Below, piece by piece: positions 32,666-40,326 of a stretch of 64,000 nt of DNA. Position 1 is the stretch's first letter, and each line of letters starts with the position of its first letter. Location of the stretch: the NCBI RefSeq assembly GCF_013155125.1, contig NZ_CP053564.1, positions 4,347,501 through 4,411,500 on the forward strand, given 5' to 3'. This DNA is from Pseudonocardia broussonetiae (GTDB lineage Bacteria; Actinomycetota; Actinomycetes; Mycobacteriales; Pseudonocardiaceae). The position numbers and the translations under genes were made by a program. A model generated the notes under the pieces. The model made no database searches, was not told where the DNA came from, and saw nothing but the letters and a program-made list of their open reading frames with translations.

Positions 32666-33708
32666 CGTGCGGCCACCCGACGGGCGAAGGTGCTGATCGT
32701 GACGGCGGCGACGAGCACGATCCCCTGCGCCGCCGTCGTCCACGCCCGCTCGACCCCGGCGACGACCAGCCCGTTGGCGAGGAAGCTGAGCATGAGGACG
32801 CCGACGATCGTCCCGCCGACGTGGAACTGCCCGTCCCGCAGCGTCGCCGCGCCGATGAAGCTGGCGGCGAACGCCGGCAGCAGGTAGCTCAGGGCGGACG
32901 TCGGGTTTGCCCACGCCGAGGCTCGAGGTGAGCATGAGCCCACCCAGGCCCGCCAGCAGCCCGCTGACGGCGAAGGCGATCAGCCGGGCGCGCTTGTTGT
33001 CGATGCCGGACAGCCGGGCCGCGACCGGGTTGCCGCCGACGGCGTACATCCGGCGGCCGACCACCGTGCGCTCCAGCAGGAGGTACGCCGCCACGGCCAC
33101 CACGAACCGAGGATCACGAGGTAGGGGACCGGCCCGACCCCGCCCCGGCCCAGCGTGGTGAAGTCCGGCGGGAGGTCGCCGGACACCTGGACCCCGTCGC
33201 GGTAGGCGAGCAACCAGCCCGCGATGATCTGCCCGACGCCGAGCGTGGTGATGAAGGCCGAGACGCCCAGCCGGGTCACGACGAGCCCGTTGACGACCCC
33301 GACGGCGAGGCCGAACCCGAGCGCTGCAGCGGTGCCGCCGGCCATCCCGTAGGTCTGCGCCGTGCCGGCGGCGAGCATCCCGGCCGCGGTGGCGGTGTAG
33401 CCGATGGAGAGGTCGAAGTCGCCCAGGACCAGCACGATGGTGAGCCCGATCGACACGACGCCCATCGCCGCCGACGCCTTGAGCACGTTGGCGACGTTGC
33501 TGCCGGACAGGAACGAGTCGGCGGTCCAGGAGAACACCGCCAGCATGAGCACCAGCCCGACCAGCGTCCCGTAGCGGGAGAGCAGCAGCAGCAGTTCCCG
33601 TCCTCGGGCGGGCCCCGTCGGCGGGGCGGTGCCCGGAGGTGCACCACCGGTTCCCTGCTTCCCGCCGCTCGTCGTCGTGGTCAGCGGTGCACCGGTCGAG
33701 GCGTTCAT
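32662..33708 (-). pseudogene. Sugar-type ABC importer permease, RbsC-like, with two compensating frameshifts
   Basis: Permease sequence runs in one frame from ATG 33708 (RYGTLVGLVLMLAVFSWTADSFL, GDFDLSIGYTATAAGMLAAG) to VPYLVILG near 33110. It continues one frame over (FVVAVAAYLLLERTVVGRRMYAVGGNPVAARLSGI) to SSLGVG near 32910, then returns to the first frame (NPTSALSYLLPAFAASFIGAATL) to the stop. The total span is exactly 349 codons, so a one-base loss and a one-base gain cancel. The second shift sits in a GGG run. As written the protein would be broken; sequencing error is likely because everything else is intact. Confidence 0.85.
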
Positions 33709-33760
33709 CAGGCGGCTCCAGGGTCGGCCGACAACGGCGGCGGTCGTGCGGGAACCCGAA

Positions 33761-33803
33761 CGTAGGAGCTGGTGGGGGCCGCTGACAGTCCACCAAAGTG
33801 CAT
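33761..33803 (-). promoter_or_regulatory. LuxR-box-like promoter of the ABC permease-ATPase operon
   Basis: On the minus strand ATGCAC-TTTG-GTGGAC (33803-33788) is followed after 21 nt by CCTACG (33766-33761). It is a weaker copy of the dyad found at 33824, 39265 and 41853 with the same spacing to the -10-like element. It forms the left half of an 11-bp inverted repeat (ACCAAAGTGCA/TGCACTTTGGT) with the divergent site. Confidence 0.6.
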
Positions 33804-33823
33804 GAGGTGGCGCGCCCGCACGC

Positions 33824-33868
33824 GTGCACTTTGGTGCACTGTCCGGCCCCCGGGGCCGGTCGTACCGT
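33824..33868 (+). promoter_or_regulatory. LuxR-box-like promoter of the lipoprotein-aldolase-crotonase-luxR operon
   Basis: GTGCAC-TTTG-GTGCAC (33824-33839) is followed by TGTCCGGC and, 21 nt after the dyad, CGTACCGT (33861-33868) as -10-like element. The dyad centre is then about 43 nt before the inferred transcription start. The lipoprotein ATG is at 33928. Confidence 0.7.
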
Positions 33869-33927
33869 TCCGCCAGCGCAGGCCGAGCGGTCGCGGAGGA
33901 CTTCACTGCCCGAGGGAGAACCACACG

Positions 33928-35016
33928 ATGACACGAGACGGCAACCCGCTCTCCCGGCGTTCGTTCTTCGCCGGCACGGCCGGGGTGGGCGCGGGTCTGG
34001 CGCTGACCGCCTGCAGCACCAGCGGCGGCACCGCCGCGAGCACCGCGGCCGCCCCCGGAGCGGCGAGCACCGCGACGGGTGCCTCCTTCACCGCCGCCGA
34101 CTTCGCGAGCCTGAAGGGCAAGCAGATCGGGGTGGTGGGCATCAACCTGCAGGGACCGACCGTGGCCCGCAGCGTGCAGATCATGACGGAGCTGTCCGCC
34201 GAGCACGGGTTCGCGCTGCAGTCGGTGAGCACGGCGTTCGACCTGGCGCGCACCAACGACACGATGCGGGTGTGGGCCGACACCGGGTTCGACGCGATCG
34301 TCGTCGCGAACACCGAGGCGGCGAACATCACCGAGGGACTGGCGGCGGCGAACCGGGCCGGTGTCCCGGTGGGCGGCTTCTACTGCGGGGTCGCTCCCGG
34401 GCTCGCGTTCGACGTGGGCGCCAACGAGTTCATCTCGGGCAACCGGTGCGCCACCTACATCCAGCAGCGCCTCGCCGCGACCGGCGGGGGCAAGGGGATC
34501 GCGATCTTCGGCTACACCCCGCTCGCCAACCTCCGCGAGCGTGAGCTGTGCGTGACGACCCAGGCCGACTACTTCGGGACGCCGATCCTGCTGCGCCACG
34601 AGGTGAACGCCGACTCCTCGGTCCCCGACGTGCAGAACACGACCGCCAACCTGCTGACGAAGTACCCGCAGGGCGGTGAGCTGGGGGCCGTCTTCGTGGG
34701 CTGGGACCAGGGCGGGTTCGCCGCCGTCTCGGCGATCGAGTCGGCGGGCCGGGACGACGTCTTCGTCGTCTCCATCGACGGCGAGGAGGCCAACCTGGAC
34801 TCGATCCGGCAGGGCGGCCCGCAGGGCGCCACGGTCGTGAACGACATGGTGGCCGTGTCCAACGTGGTGCTGACGCAGCTCGGGAAGATCATCGGCGGGG
34901 CCGCCCCGCCGCAGAACGCGCAGCTCTACGTGGACGCCCCGCTGATCACCTCGGCGAACGTCCCGGCCGGCGGGGTCCCGCAGGGGACCGGCCTCACGCC
35001 GTTCTACGCGGGCTGA
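33928..35016 (+). CDS. Sugar-type ABC importer substrate-binding lipoprotein, RbsB-like (Tat-exported)
   Basis: A 362-residue periplasmic-binding-protein-1 fold. The twin-arginine motif SRRSFF is at residues 9-14 and the lipobox LTAC places the lipidated cysteine at C29; a low-complexity Ala/Ser/Thr linker follows. The domain starts LKGKQIGVVGINLQGPTVARSVQIM, with DAIVVANTEAANI and VFVGWDQGGFAAVSAI as further landmarks. It captures the substrate outside the membrane for the RbsC/RbsA pair encoded divergently. Although sugar-type, it sits in a CoA-catabolic block, so the ligand may be a polyol, a sugar acid or a ketone-containing compound. Confidence 0.92.
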   Translation: MTRDGNPLSRRSFFAGTAGVGAGLALTACSTSGGTAASTAAAPGAASTATGASFTAADFASLKGKQIGVVGINLQGPTVARSVQIMTELSAEHGFALQSVSTAFDLARTNDTMRVWADTGFDAIVVANTEAANITEGLAAANRAGVPVGGFYCGVAPGLAFDVGANEFISGNRCATYIQQRLAATGGGKGIAIFGYTPLANLRERELCVTTQADYFGTPILLRHEVNADSSVPDVQNTTANLLTKYPQGGELGAVFVGWDQGGFAAVSAIESAGRDDVFVVSIDGEEANLDSIRQGGPQGATVVNDMVAVSNVVLTQLGKIIGGAAPPQNAQLYVDAPLITSANVPAGGVPQGTGLTPFYAG

Positions 35017-35043
35017 GCCGTGACACCGACGAGAGGATCGATC

Positions 35044-35880
35044 GTGACGACGGAGACGGACGGCGCACGGACCGCGGGGGCCGTGAGGTACCTCGACGGT
35101 GTCCCCCTCACGCGGCAGGAGCTCCCGCCGCTCCCCGGACCGCCGACGTCCGGAACCGTCGAGGAGGAACGGCTGCACCGCCGGCAGAAGCTCGCCGGCG
35201 CGCTGCGGATCTTCGGCCGCCTCGGTTTCGGCGAGGGCGTGGCCGGCCACATCACCGTGCGCGACCCGGAGTGGCCCGACCACTTCTGGGTCAACCCCTT
35301 CGGCGTCGGCTTCCGGCACATGCGGGTCAGCGACCTCGTCCTCGTCGACCACGACGGCGACGTCGTGCACGGGTCCCGGCAGGTCAACCGCGCCGCGTTC
35401 GTGCTGCACTCCGCGATCCACCAGGCGCGTCCGGACGTGGTGGCCGCGGCCCACGCGCACTCGCCGTACGGCAAGTCGTTCAGCTCCCTGGGGATCCCGC
35501 TCGACCCGCTGACGCAGGACGCGTGCACCTTCTACGGGGACCACGCCGTCGTCACCGAGCAGGGGGGTGCCGTCGTCCTCGAGATCGAGGCGGGGCGCCA
35601 GGTCGCGGCGGGCCTCGGGTCGTGCAAGGCCGCGATCCACCAGAACCACGGCCTGTTCACCGTCGGGCGCACCCTCGACGAAGCGGTGTTCTGGTTCCTC
35701 TCCCTGGAGCGCTCCTGCCAGGCCCAGCTCATGGCGATGGCGGCGGGGGAGCCCCTGCCCATCCGGCACGAGTGGGCGGCGTACACCGCGCAGCAGAACG
35801 GCACCCCGTGGGCCGGCTGGTTCAACTTCCAGCCGTTGTGGGACGAGGTCCGCCACACCGATCCCGACCTGTTCGACTGA
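35044..35880 (+). CDS. Class II aldolase/adducin family protein
   Basis: A 278-residue zinc-dependent fold. HRRQKLAGALRIFGRLGFGEGVAGHITVRDPE is the family start. The zinc histidines are probably in AAAHAHSPYGKSF and HQNHGLFTVG. Members split phospho-sugars, dehydrate methylthioribulose-1-phosphate or decarboxylate/epimerise related compounds; several actinobacterial members lie in non-sugar catabolic clusters. GTG 35044 follows GAGAGG. It lies between the lipoprotein and the crotonase in the same operon, so it may act on the imported compound. Confidence 0.9.
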   Translation: MTTETDGARTAGAVRYLDGVPLTRQELPPLPGPPTSGTVEEERLHRRQKLAGALRIFGRLGFGEGVAGHITVRDPEWPDHFWVNPFGVGFRHMRVSDLVLVDHDGDVVHGSRQVNRAAFVLHSAIHQARPDVVAAAHAHSPYGKSFSSLGIPLDPLTQDACTFYGDHAVVTEQGGAVVLEIEAGRQVAAGLGSCKAAIHQNHGLFTVGRTLDEAVFWFLSLERSCQAQLMAMAAGEPLPIRHEWAAYTAQQNGTPWAGWFNFQPLWDEVRHTDPDLFD

Positions 35881-35895
35881 GCGAGGAGACCTCCC

Positions 35896-36705
35896 GTGAG
35901 CGACACAGCCACCCAGCCGGACACCGACACGGTGCTGACCGAGCGGCGGGGCGGGGTGCTCGTCCTGACGCTGAACCGCCCCGAGCGCCTCAACGCGTGG
36001 AACGCCGGCCTGGAGCGCCGGTACTTCTCGTTGCTCGACGAGGCGGAGGCCGACCCGGACGTCCGGGTCGTCGTCGTGACGGGCGCCGGGCGCGGCTTCT
36101 GCGCCGGTGCCGACATGGACGAGCTCGACGTGCTCACGGGCGCGGGCGAGGCGGCGGCACCCGTGCGCACCGTCCCCTGCCACCGTCCGCTGCTGATGCG
36201 CAAACCGCTGATCGCGGCGGTCAACGGGGCGGCCGCCGGCCTGGGGTTCGTCCAGGCGCTGTACTGCGACCTGCGCTTCACCACGCCCACCGCCAAGTTC
36301 ACGTCGTCCTTCACCCGCCGGGGACTGATCGCCGAGTACGGCGCGGCGTGGTTGCTGCCGCGGCTCGTCGGTCACAGCCGCGCCGCCGACCTGCTGCTCT
36401 CCGCCCGGGTCGTGCCGGGTCAGGAGGCCCTGGCCATGGGCCTCGTCGACCGGGTCGTCGACCCCGGCGAGCTGCTCGACACCGCGGTCGCCTACGGGCA
36501 GGACCTGGCGGACCACTGCTCACCCGCGGCCGTGGCGGCGGTGAAGGCGCAGCTCGCGGCCGCGGCCGTGAGCACGTTCCCCGAGGCGGTCGACGAGGCG
36601 GACCGGCGGATGCTGCAGTCGTTCGGCCATCCCGACTTCGCGGAGGGCGTGACCAGCTACCGGGAGAAGCGGCCGCCGGCGTTCACCGGGCTGGCCCTGC
36701 GCTGA
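35896..36705 (+). CDS. Enoyl-CoA hydratase/isomerase (crotonase)
   Basis: A 269-residue crotonase. VLTLNRPERLNAWN is the standard start, GRGFCAGADMDEL and VNGAAAGLGFVQALYCDLRF form the oxyanion hole, and SSFTRRGLIAEYGAAWLLPRLVG carries a glutamate in the usual catalytic position. GAGGAG precedes the GTG. It hydrates an enoyl-CoA or performs a related crotonase reaction. It is 16 nt after the aldolase gene and is followed by the LuxR-type regulator. Confidence 0.93.
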   Translation: MSDTATQPDTDTVLTERRGGVLVLTLNRPERLNAWNAGLERRYFSLLDEAEADPDVRVVVVTGAGRGFCAGADMDELDVLTGAGEAAAPVRTVPCHRPLLMRKPLIAAVNGAAAGLGFVQALYCDLRFTTPTAKFTSSFTRRGLIAEYGAAWLLPRLVGHSRAADLLLSARVVPGQEALAMGLVDRVVDPGELLDTAVAYGQDLADHCSPAAVAAVKAQLAAAAVSTFPEAVDEADRRMLQSFGHPDFAEGVTSYREKRPPAFTGLALR

Positions 36706-36781
36706 TCGGGCCCTTGAAATCCCGCGCGAGCTCCTCTTGACTTGGACGGGCCGGCGCGCGTGACGGCGAGAGGCAGTGCCA

Positions 36782-37543
36782 ATGGAGGCATCGGAGGCGA
36801 CGGGCGTGCAGCTACCCTCCGAGCAGTACGAGCGGATCTTCACCGTGCTCGAGCGCTGCGACGCGGCCCGCACGGTCCAGGACTTCAAGGAGGTCGTCCT
36901 CGACTCGCTCGGCTCCGCCTTCTCCTACCGCCACCTCACCTGCTTCGCCGGCCCGACCATCCAGGACGTGTTCGCCGACCGGTCGCCCGCGCTGCGCGGG
37001 TCGTGCGCCGTCAGCTGGCCGGGGTACCGCGACCGCTGGCACAAGATCGACGTGCTCTCCTCCGACGAGTCGTGCCGGGCGCTGGACCGTGACGGCTTCA
37101 GCGACATCGACCGGCTCACGTCGATGCCGGACTGGGGACGCCGGTACATCGACGGCCACATGCGCCGCTGGGGCTACCGCTCCTCCGCGGTGATGCACCT
37201 GCAGTTCCCGCAGGGAGGGCACGCCCTGGTGGGGATCACCGACCCGGAGCCGGGCCTGGTCGACGACGTGGACGCGGCCGCGCTGCGGATGCTCTCGCGG
37301 CAGCTGTCGGCCATCAGCAGGAGGATGCCGGTCGCGGAGGAGCCCGCGCCGCCGGCGCTCAGCGGGCGGCTGCAGGAGGTCGCGGCCCTCGTCTGCGAGG
37401 GGCGGTCCAACAAGGAGATCGCCGCGACGCTGTACCTGAGCCTCGACACGGTGAAGAAGTACGTCAGCCGGATCCTCGCGACGACCGGGTGCCGCTCGCG
37501 TGCGGAGTACGTGGCGCGCTACCGCCGCCCGGCCGTGTCGTAG
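36782..37543 (+). CDS. LuxR-type transcriptional regulator, likely controller of the 31-51 kb block
   Basis: A 253-residue protein. Residues 193-248 form the LuxR helix-turn-helix (LQEVAALVCEGRSNKEIAATLYLSLDTVKKYVSRILATTG). The N-terminal 170 residues resemble an autoinducer-binding-like sensor (DFKEVVLDSLGSAFSYRHLT, SWPGYRDRWHKIDVL, MRRWGYRSSAVMHLQF) but key autoinducer-pocket residues are not clearly matched. No luxI gene is present, so it is a LuxR solo that probably senses a pathway compound. GAGAGG precedes the ATG; a GTG at 36776 is possible. The identical dyads before five transcripts around it fit LuxR activation. Confidence 0.88.
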   Translation: MEASEATGVQLPSEQYERIFTVLERCDAARTVQDFKEVVLDSLGSAFSYRHLTCFAGPTIQDVFADRSPALRGSCAVSWPGYRDRWHKIDVLSSDESCRALDRDGFSDIDRLTSMPDWGRRYIDGHMRRWGYRSSAVMHLQFPQGGHALVGITDPEPGLVDDVDAAALRMLSRQLSAISRRMPVAEEPAPPALSGRLQEVAALVCEGRSNKEIAATLYLSLDTVKKYVSRILATTGCRSRAEYVARYRRPAVS

Positions 37544-37550
37544 CCGGCGC

Positions 37551-38291
37551 TCAGCCGCGCGCCCAGAAGTCGACCATCGCCTCGGCGGCCTCGGCCGGCC
37601 GCTCCCACATCCACCAGTGCCCGCAGCCGTGCAGCGTGCACACCTCGCTGCCGAGGCGCTCGACCACCGCCGGCGCGAGCTCGGGCATCGTGTACGGGTC
37701 CGCGGGCGTGTGCACGACCAGCGAGCGGGTCCGCGGCGCGGCCGCGAGCCGGTCCCCGAGCTCGCGCATGTAGGGCTGCACGGCCGACCGGTAGACCGCG
37801 AGGATCGAGCGACCCATCGTCTCGTCGAAGTGCTCCGCGATGCTCGGTGCCAGGCCCGCCGGCACGTCGTCGCTGGCGACGAGGTCGTCGCCGGTCATCG
37901 CGACCATCTGCGCGACGAGCTCATCGCCGTCCCCGGGCGTCTGCCAGGTCCGGGCGGCCGGGTGCCAGCGGTAGTCGGGATGGATGATGCCGGAGCAGTC
38001 GGCGACCCAGGAGCGCAGCAGGTCCGGGCGCGTCGCCGCCACCGCGTACAGGTGGCCGGCGCCCCAGTCGTGCCCGACGAGGTCGACCGGCTCCCCGATC
38101 CGTTCGAGCTCACCGACGAGCCACGTCCGGTACTCCGGCGCCGTGCAGCCGAAGCCGGCCGGCACGGGCGCGCCGAACCCCGGAGGGGACAGCAGCACCG
38201 CGTCGGTGACGCCGCGGACCTCCAGCTCGGTCAGGAGCGGCCTCCACACGGAGGTCGTCTCGGGGTTCCCGTGGACGAAGACGATCGGCAT
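37551..38291 (-). CDS. Alpha/beta-fold hydrolase with aspartate nucleophile
   Basis: A 246-residue hydrolase. VFVHGNPET is the oxyanion HGNP motif, the nucleophile elbow is LVGHDWGAG with D75 as in haloalkane dehalogenases and epoxide hydrolases, and GCGHWWMWERP carries the catalytic histidine. Possible roles are epoxide, dehalogenase or fluoroacetate-type chemistry. It converges on the LuxR gene with only 7 nt between stops and lies 9 nt after the SDR in a minus-strand pair under the bidirectional promoter at 39236-39310. Confidence 0.9.
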   Translation of the reverse strand: MPIVFVHGNPETTSVWRPLLTELEVRGVTDAVLLSPPGFGAPVPAGFGCTAPEYRTWLVGELERIGEPVDLVGHDWGAGHLYAVAATRPDLLRSWVADCSGIIHPDYRWHPAARTWQTPGDGDELVAQMVAMTGDDLVASDDVPAGLAPSIAEHFDETMGRSILAVYRSAVQPYMRELGDRLAAAPRTRSLVVHTPADPYTMPELAPAVVERLGSEVCTLHGCGHWWMWERPAEAAEAMVDFWARG

Positions 38292-38300
38292 GGCAGTCCC

Positions 38301-39197
38301 CTAGAGAGATCCCGCCGGGGGCTCCGGCATCGTGGCGAACACCCCGCGCGCCCGCATCCGCTCGAAGAAGTCCGGCTCGTACACCGCCAGCGGGTCGGCG
38401 CGGACCGCCTCGTCCAGGATCCTGGCGTCGTCACCGACGAGGATCCGCCACTCGCCCGCGCGCACGCCGTCGAGGATCTCCCCGGCCGCCGACTCCGAGG
38501 TCGTGGGGGCGTTGGCGCGGAAGCTCCGGTCGATCGCGCCGGTCCCGTCGCCGGCGTCGCCGAGGTAGGTCATCGAGTTGCGGACCAGTGAGGTCCCGAC
38601 GTACCCCGGCATCACCACGGACACGCCGACGTGCGGGGCCCGCAGCCGGAGATCGCTGATCAGCGCCTCGCTGAAGCCGCGCACGGCGAACTTCGCGGTG
38701 CTGTAGGCGACCAGCGACTCGGTGGGGCTGAGCCCCGCCCAGAAGCCGTTGACGCTGCTGGTGTTGACGATCCGGGCCCGCTCGCTCCGCATCAGCAGCG
38801 GCAGGAAGACCCGGACCCCGAGGTAGACACCGCGCCAGTTGACGTCGAAGACGCGTTCCCACTGCTCGCGCGGTTCGGAGACGAAGCTGTACCCCCCGCC
38901 CCCGATGCCGGCGTTGTTGAACAGCAGGTCGACGTGGTCGGTCTCGTGCGCCTGCTCGACGTGGGCGCGGAAGGCCCGGAGGTCCGCCTCGGACGAGACG
39001 TCCGCGACGCAGGACGTCACGCGGGTGCCCGGCGCCGCGTCGGTGCGGCAGCGCTCCAGGGTCTCCTCGAGGTTGGCCTCCGACACGTCGCAGAGGGCGA
39101 CACCGCACCCCTCCGCCGCGAGCATCCTCGCCAGGTCCGACCCCATGCCGGCGCCGCCGCCCGTGATGACCGCGAGCTTCCCCGTGAACGTGTCCAT
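38301..39197 (-). CDS. Short-chain dehydrogenase/reductase
   Basis: A 298-residue SDR. GKLAVITGGGAGMGSDLARMLAAEG is the NAD site, LLFNNAGIGGGG the N-N-A-G motif, VNTSSVNGFWAG the catalytic serine region and VAYSTAKFAVRGFSEAL the Y-x-x-x-K. GGGAGGAGG precedes the ATG, which leaves the LuxR-box promoter (39236-39280, minus direction) about 40 nt upstream. It oxidises an alcohol to a ketone or the reverse; in this block it could make the ketone substrate of the BVMO. Confidence 0.93.
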   Translation of the reverse strand: MDTFTGKLAVITGGGAGMGSDLARMLAAEGCGVALCDVSEANLEETLERCRTDAAPGTRVTSCVADVSSEADLRAFRAHVEQAHETDHVDLLFNNAGIGGGGYSFVSEPREQWERVFDVNWRGVYLGVRVFLPLLMRSERARIVNTSSVNGFWAGLSPTESLVAYSTAKFAVRGFSEALISDLRLRAPHVGVSVVMPGYVGTSLVRNSMTYLGDAGDGTGAIDRSFRANAPTTSESAAGEILDGVRAGEWRILVGDDARILDEAVRADPLAVYEPDFFERMRARGVFATMPEPPAGSL

Positions 39198-39235
39198 CGG
39201 TCCTCCTCCCGCCCGGCGTGTCCCGCGCGGTCCGA

Positions 39236-39310
39236 CCGTAGGAACGGAGCGGGTGGACCGGACAGTGCACCTTCGTGCACTGTCCGGCGCCGTCGCGGCC
39301 TTCCTACCTT
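39236..39310. promoter_or_regulatory. Bidirectional LuxR-box-like promoter between the SDR and the AcuI-like gene
   Basis: CCGGACAGTGCAC (39258-39270) and GTGCACTGTCCGG (39275-39287) make a perfect 13-bp dyad with a 4-nt centre. Exactly 22 nt on each side of the GTGCAC core lies CCTAC: 39303-39307 on plus and 39242-39238 on minus. One site can therefore serve both divergent operons, centred near -44 for each. Confidence 0.75.
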
Positions 39311-39330
39311 GGGGCTCCTCGCGAAGGGAG

Positions 39331-40326
39331 ATGTCCGTGCGGAGTTTCAGGGCCCTGGAGGTCGACGAGGACGGGGACGGGTACGCGGTCCGCCTGGTCG
39401 AGCGCCTCGACGCCGACCTCCCCGACGGCGACGTCGTCGTCGACGTGCGCTGGTCGGACCTCAACTACAAGGACGGGCTGATCATGTCGGGCCGGTTCGG
39501 GCTGGTCCGCCGGTTCCCCATGACCGCGGGGATCGACCTCGTCGGGACCGTGGTCGAGTCGGGCGTCGCGGAGGTGCCGGTGGGCCGGCTCGTGACGGTG
39601 AACGGGAACGGGCTCGGCACCGACCACCCCGGGGGCCTCGCCGAGCGGGCACGGGTCCCGCACGCGTGGGTGACGCCGGTCCCGGAGCCGATCGACGCGC
39701 TGTCCGCGGCCGCGATCGGGACCGCCGGCTACACCGCCGCCCTCGCCGTCCTGGCCCTGCGGGGCAACGGCGTCGAGCCCGGCAGCGGACCGGTGCTGGT
39801 GACCGGCGCCGCCGGGGGAGCCGGGTCGATCGCGGTGCTCCTGCTGGCGGCGCTCGGCCACGAGGTGGTGGCGTCGACCGGCCGGCGCCGCATGGAGGAG
39901 GAGTCGCTGCTGCGGCTGGGGGCCAGCTCGGTGGTCGACCGGCTCGAGCTGCTCGGCGACGGCGAGCTCGGGCGGGCGAGCTGGGCGGGCGCGATCGACA
40001 CGCTCGGCAGCCGGGCGCTGGCCACGGTGCTGGCCCGGACGCGCTACGGCGGCACCGTCGCCGCGATGGGGATGGCGATGGGTGTGGACCTCCCGACGTC
40101 GGTGGTGCCGTTCATCTCCCGCGCCGTCACGCTGGCCGGGATCGACTCGGTGCACGCCCCGCCCGAGCTGCGGCGGGACGCCTGGCAGCTGCTGGCGGAC
40201 CACCTGGACCTGGCCGCGCTGCGCGGGATCACGGAGGTCGTGCCACTGGAGCAGGCGGCCGAGCGGTCCCGGGCGGTCATGGCAGGAACCGTGCGCGGTC
40301 GGCTCGTCGTCGACGTGCGCGCGTGA
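39331..40326 (+). CDS. MDR oxidoreductase, acrylyl-CoA reductase (AcuI/YhdH)-like
   Basis: A 331-residue zinc-free reductase. SDLNYKDGLIMSGRFGLVRRFPMTAGIDLVGTV is the hallmark of the AcuI/YhdH group, and VLVTGAAGGAGSIAVLLLAALGHEVVASTG is the NADPH site. Members reduce acrylyl-CoA and similar short enoyl-CoAs to saturated CoA esters. ATG 39331 touches GGGAG; GTG 39337 has better spacing. The stop overlaps the GTG of the ligase. Confidence 0.9.
   Translation: MSVRSFRALEVDEDGDGYAVRLVERLDADLPDGDVVVDVRWSDLNYKDGLIMSGRFGLVRRFPMTAGIDLVGTVVESGVAEVPVGRLVTVNGNGLGTDHPGGLAERARVPHAWVTPVPEPIDALSAAAIGTAGYTAALAVLALRGNGVEPGSGPVLVTGAAGGAGSIAVLLLAALGHEVVASTGRRRMEEESLLRLGASSVVDRLELLGDGELGRASWAGAIDTLGSRALATVLARTRYGGTVAAMGMAMGVDLPTSVVPFISRAVTLAGIDSVHAPPELRRDAWQLLADHLDLAALRGITEVVPLEQAAERSRAVMAGTVRGRLVVDVRA

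Noticed and set aside
33709..36516. Upstream part of the 1178-codon minus-strand frame
   Set aside because: Only the end (from ATG 33708) is the permease N-terminus; the rest is antisense to the lipoprotein, aldolase and crotonase genes.
36782..37543. Complete quorum-sensing pair (luxI plus luxR)
   Set aside because: No autoinducer synthase-like gene is found in the window, and the regulator lacks a clear set of autoinducer-pocket residues.
37551..38291. Specific call of haloalkane or fluoroacetate dehalogenase
   Set aside because: The aspartate nucleophile is shared with epoxide hydrolases and the halide-binding residues cannot be judged by eye.
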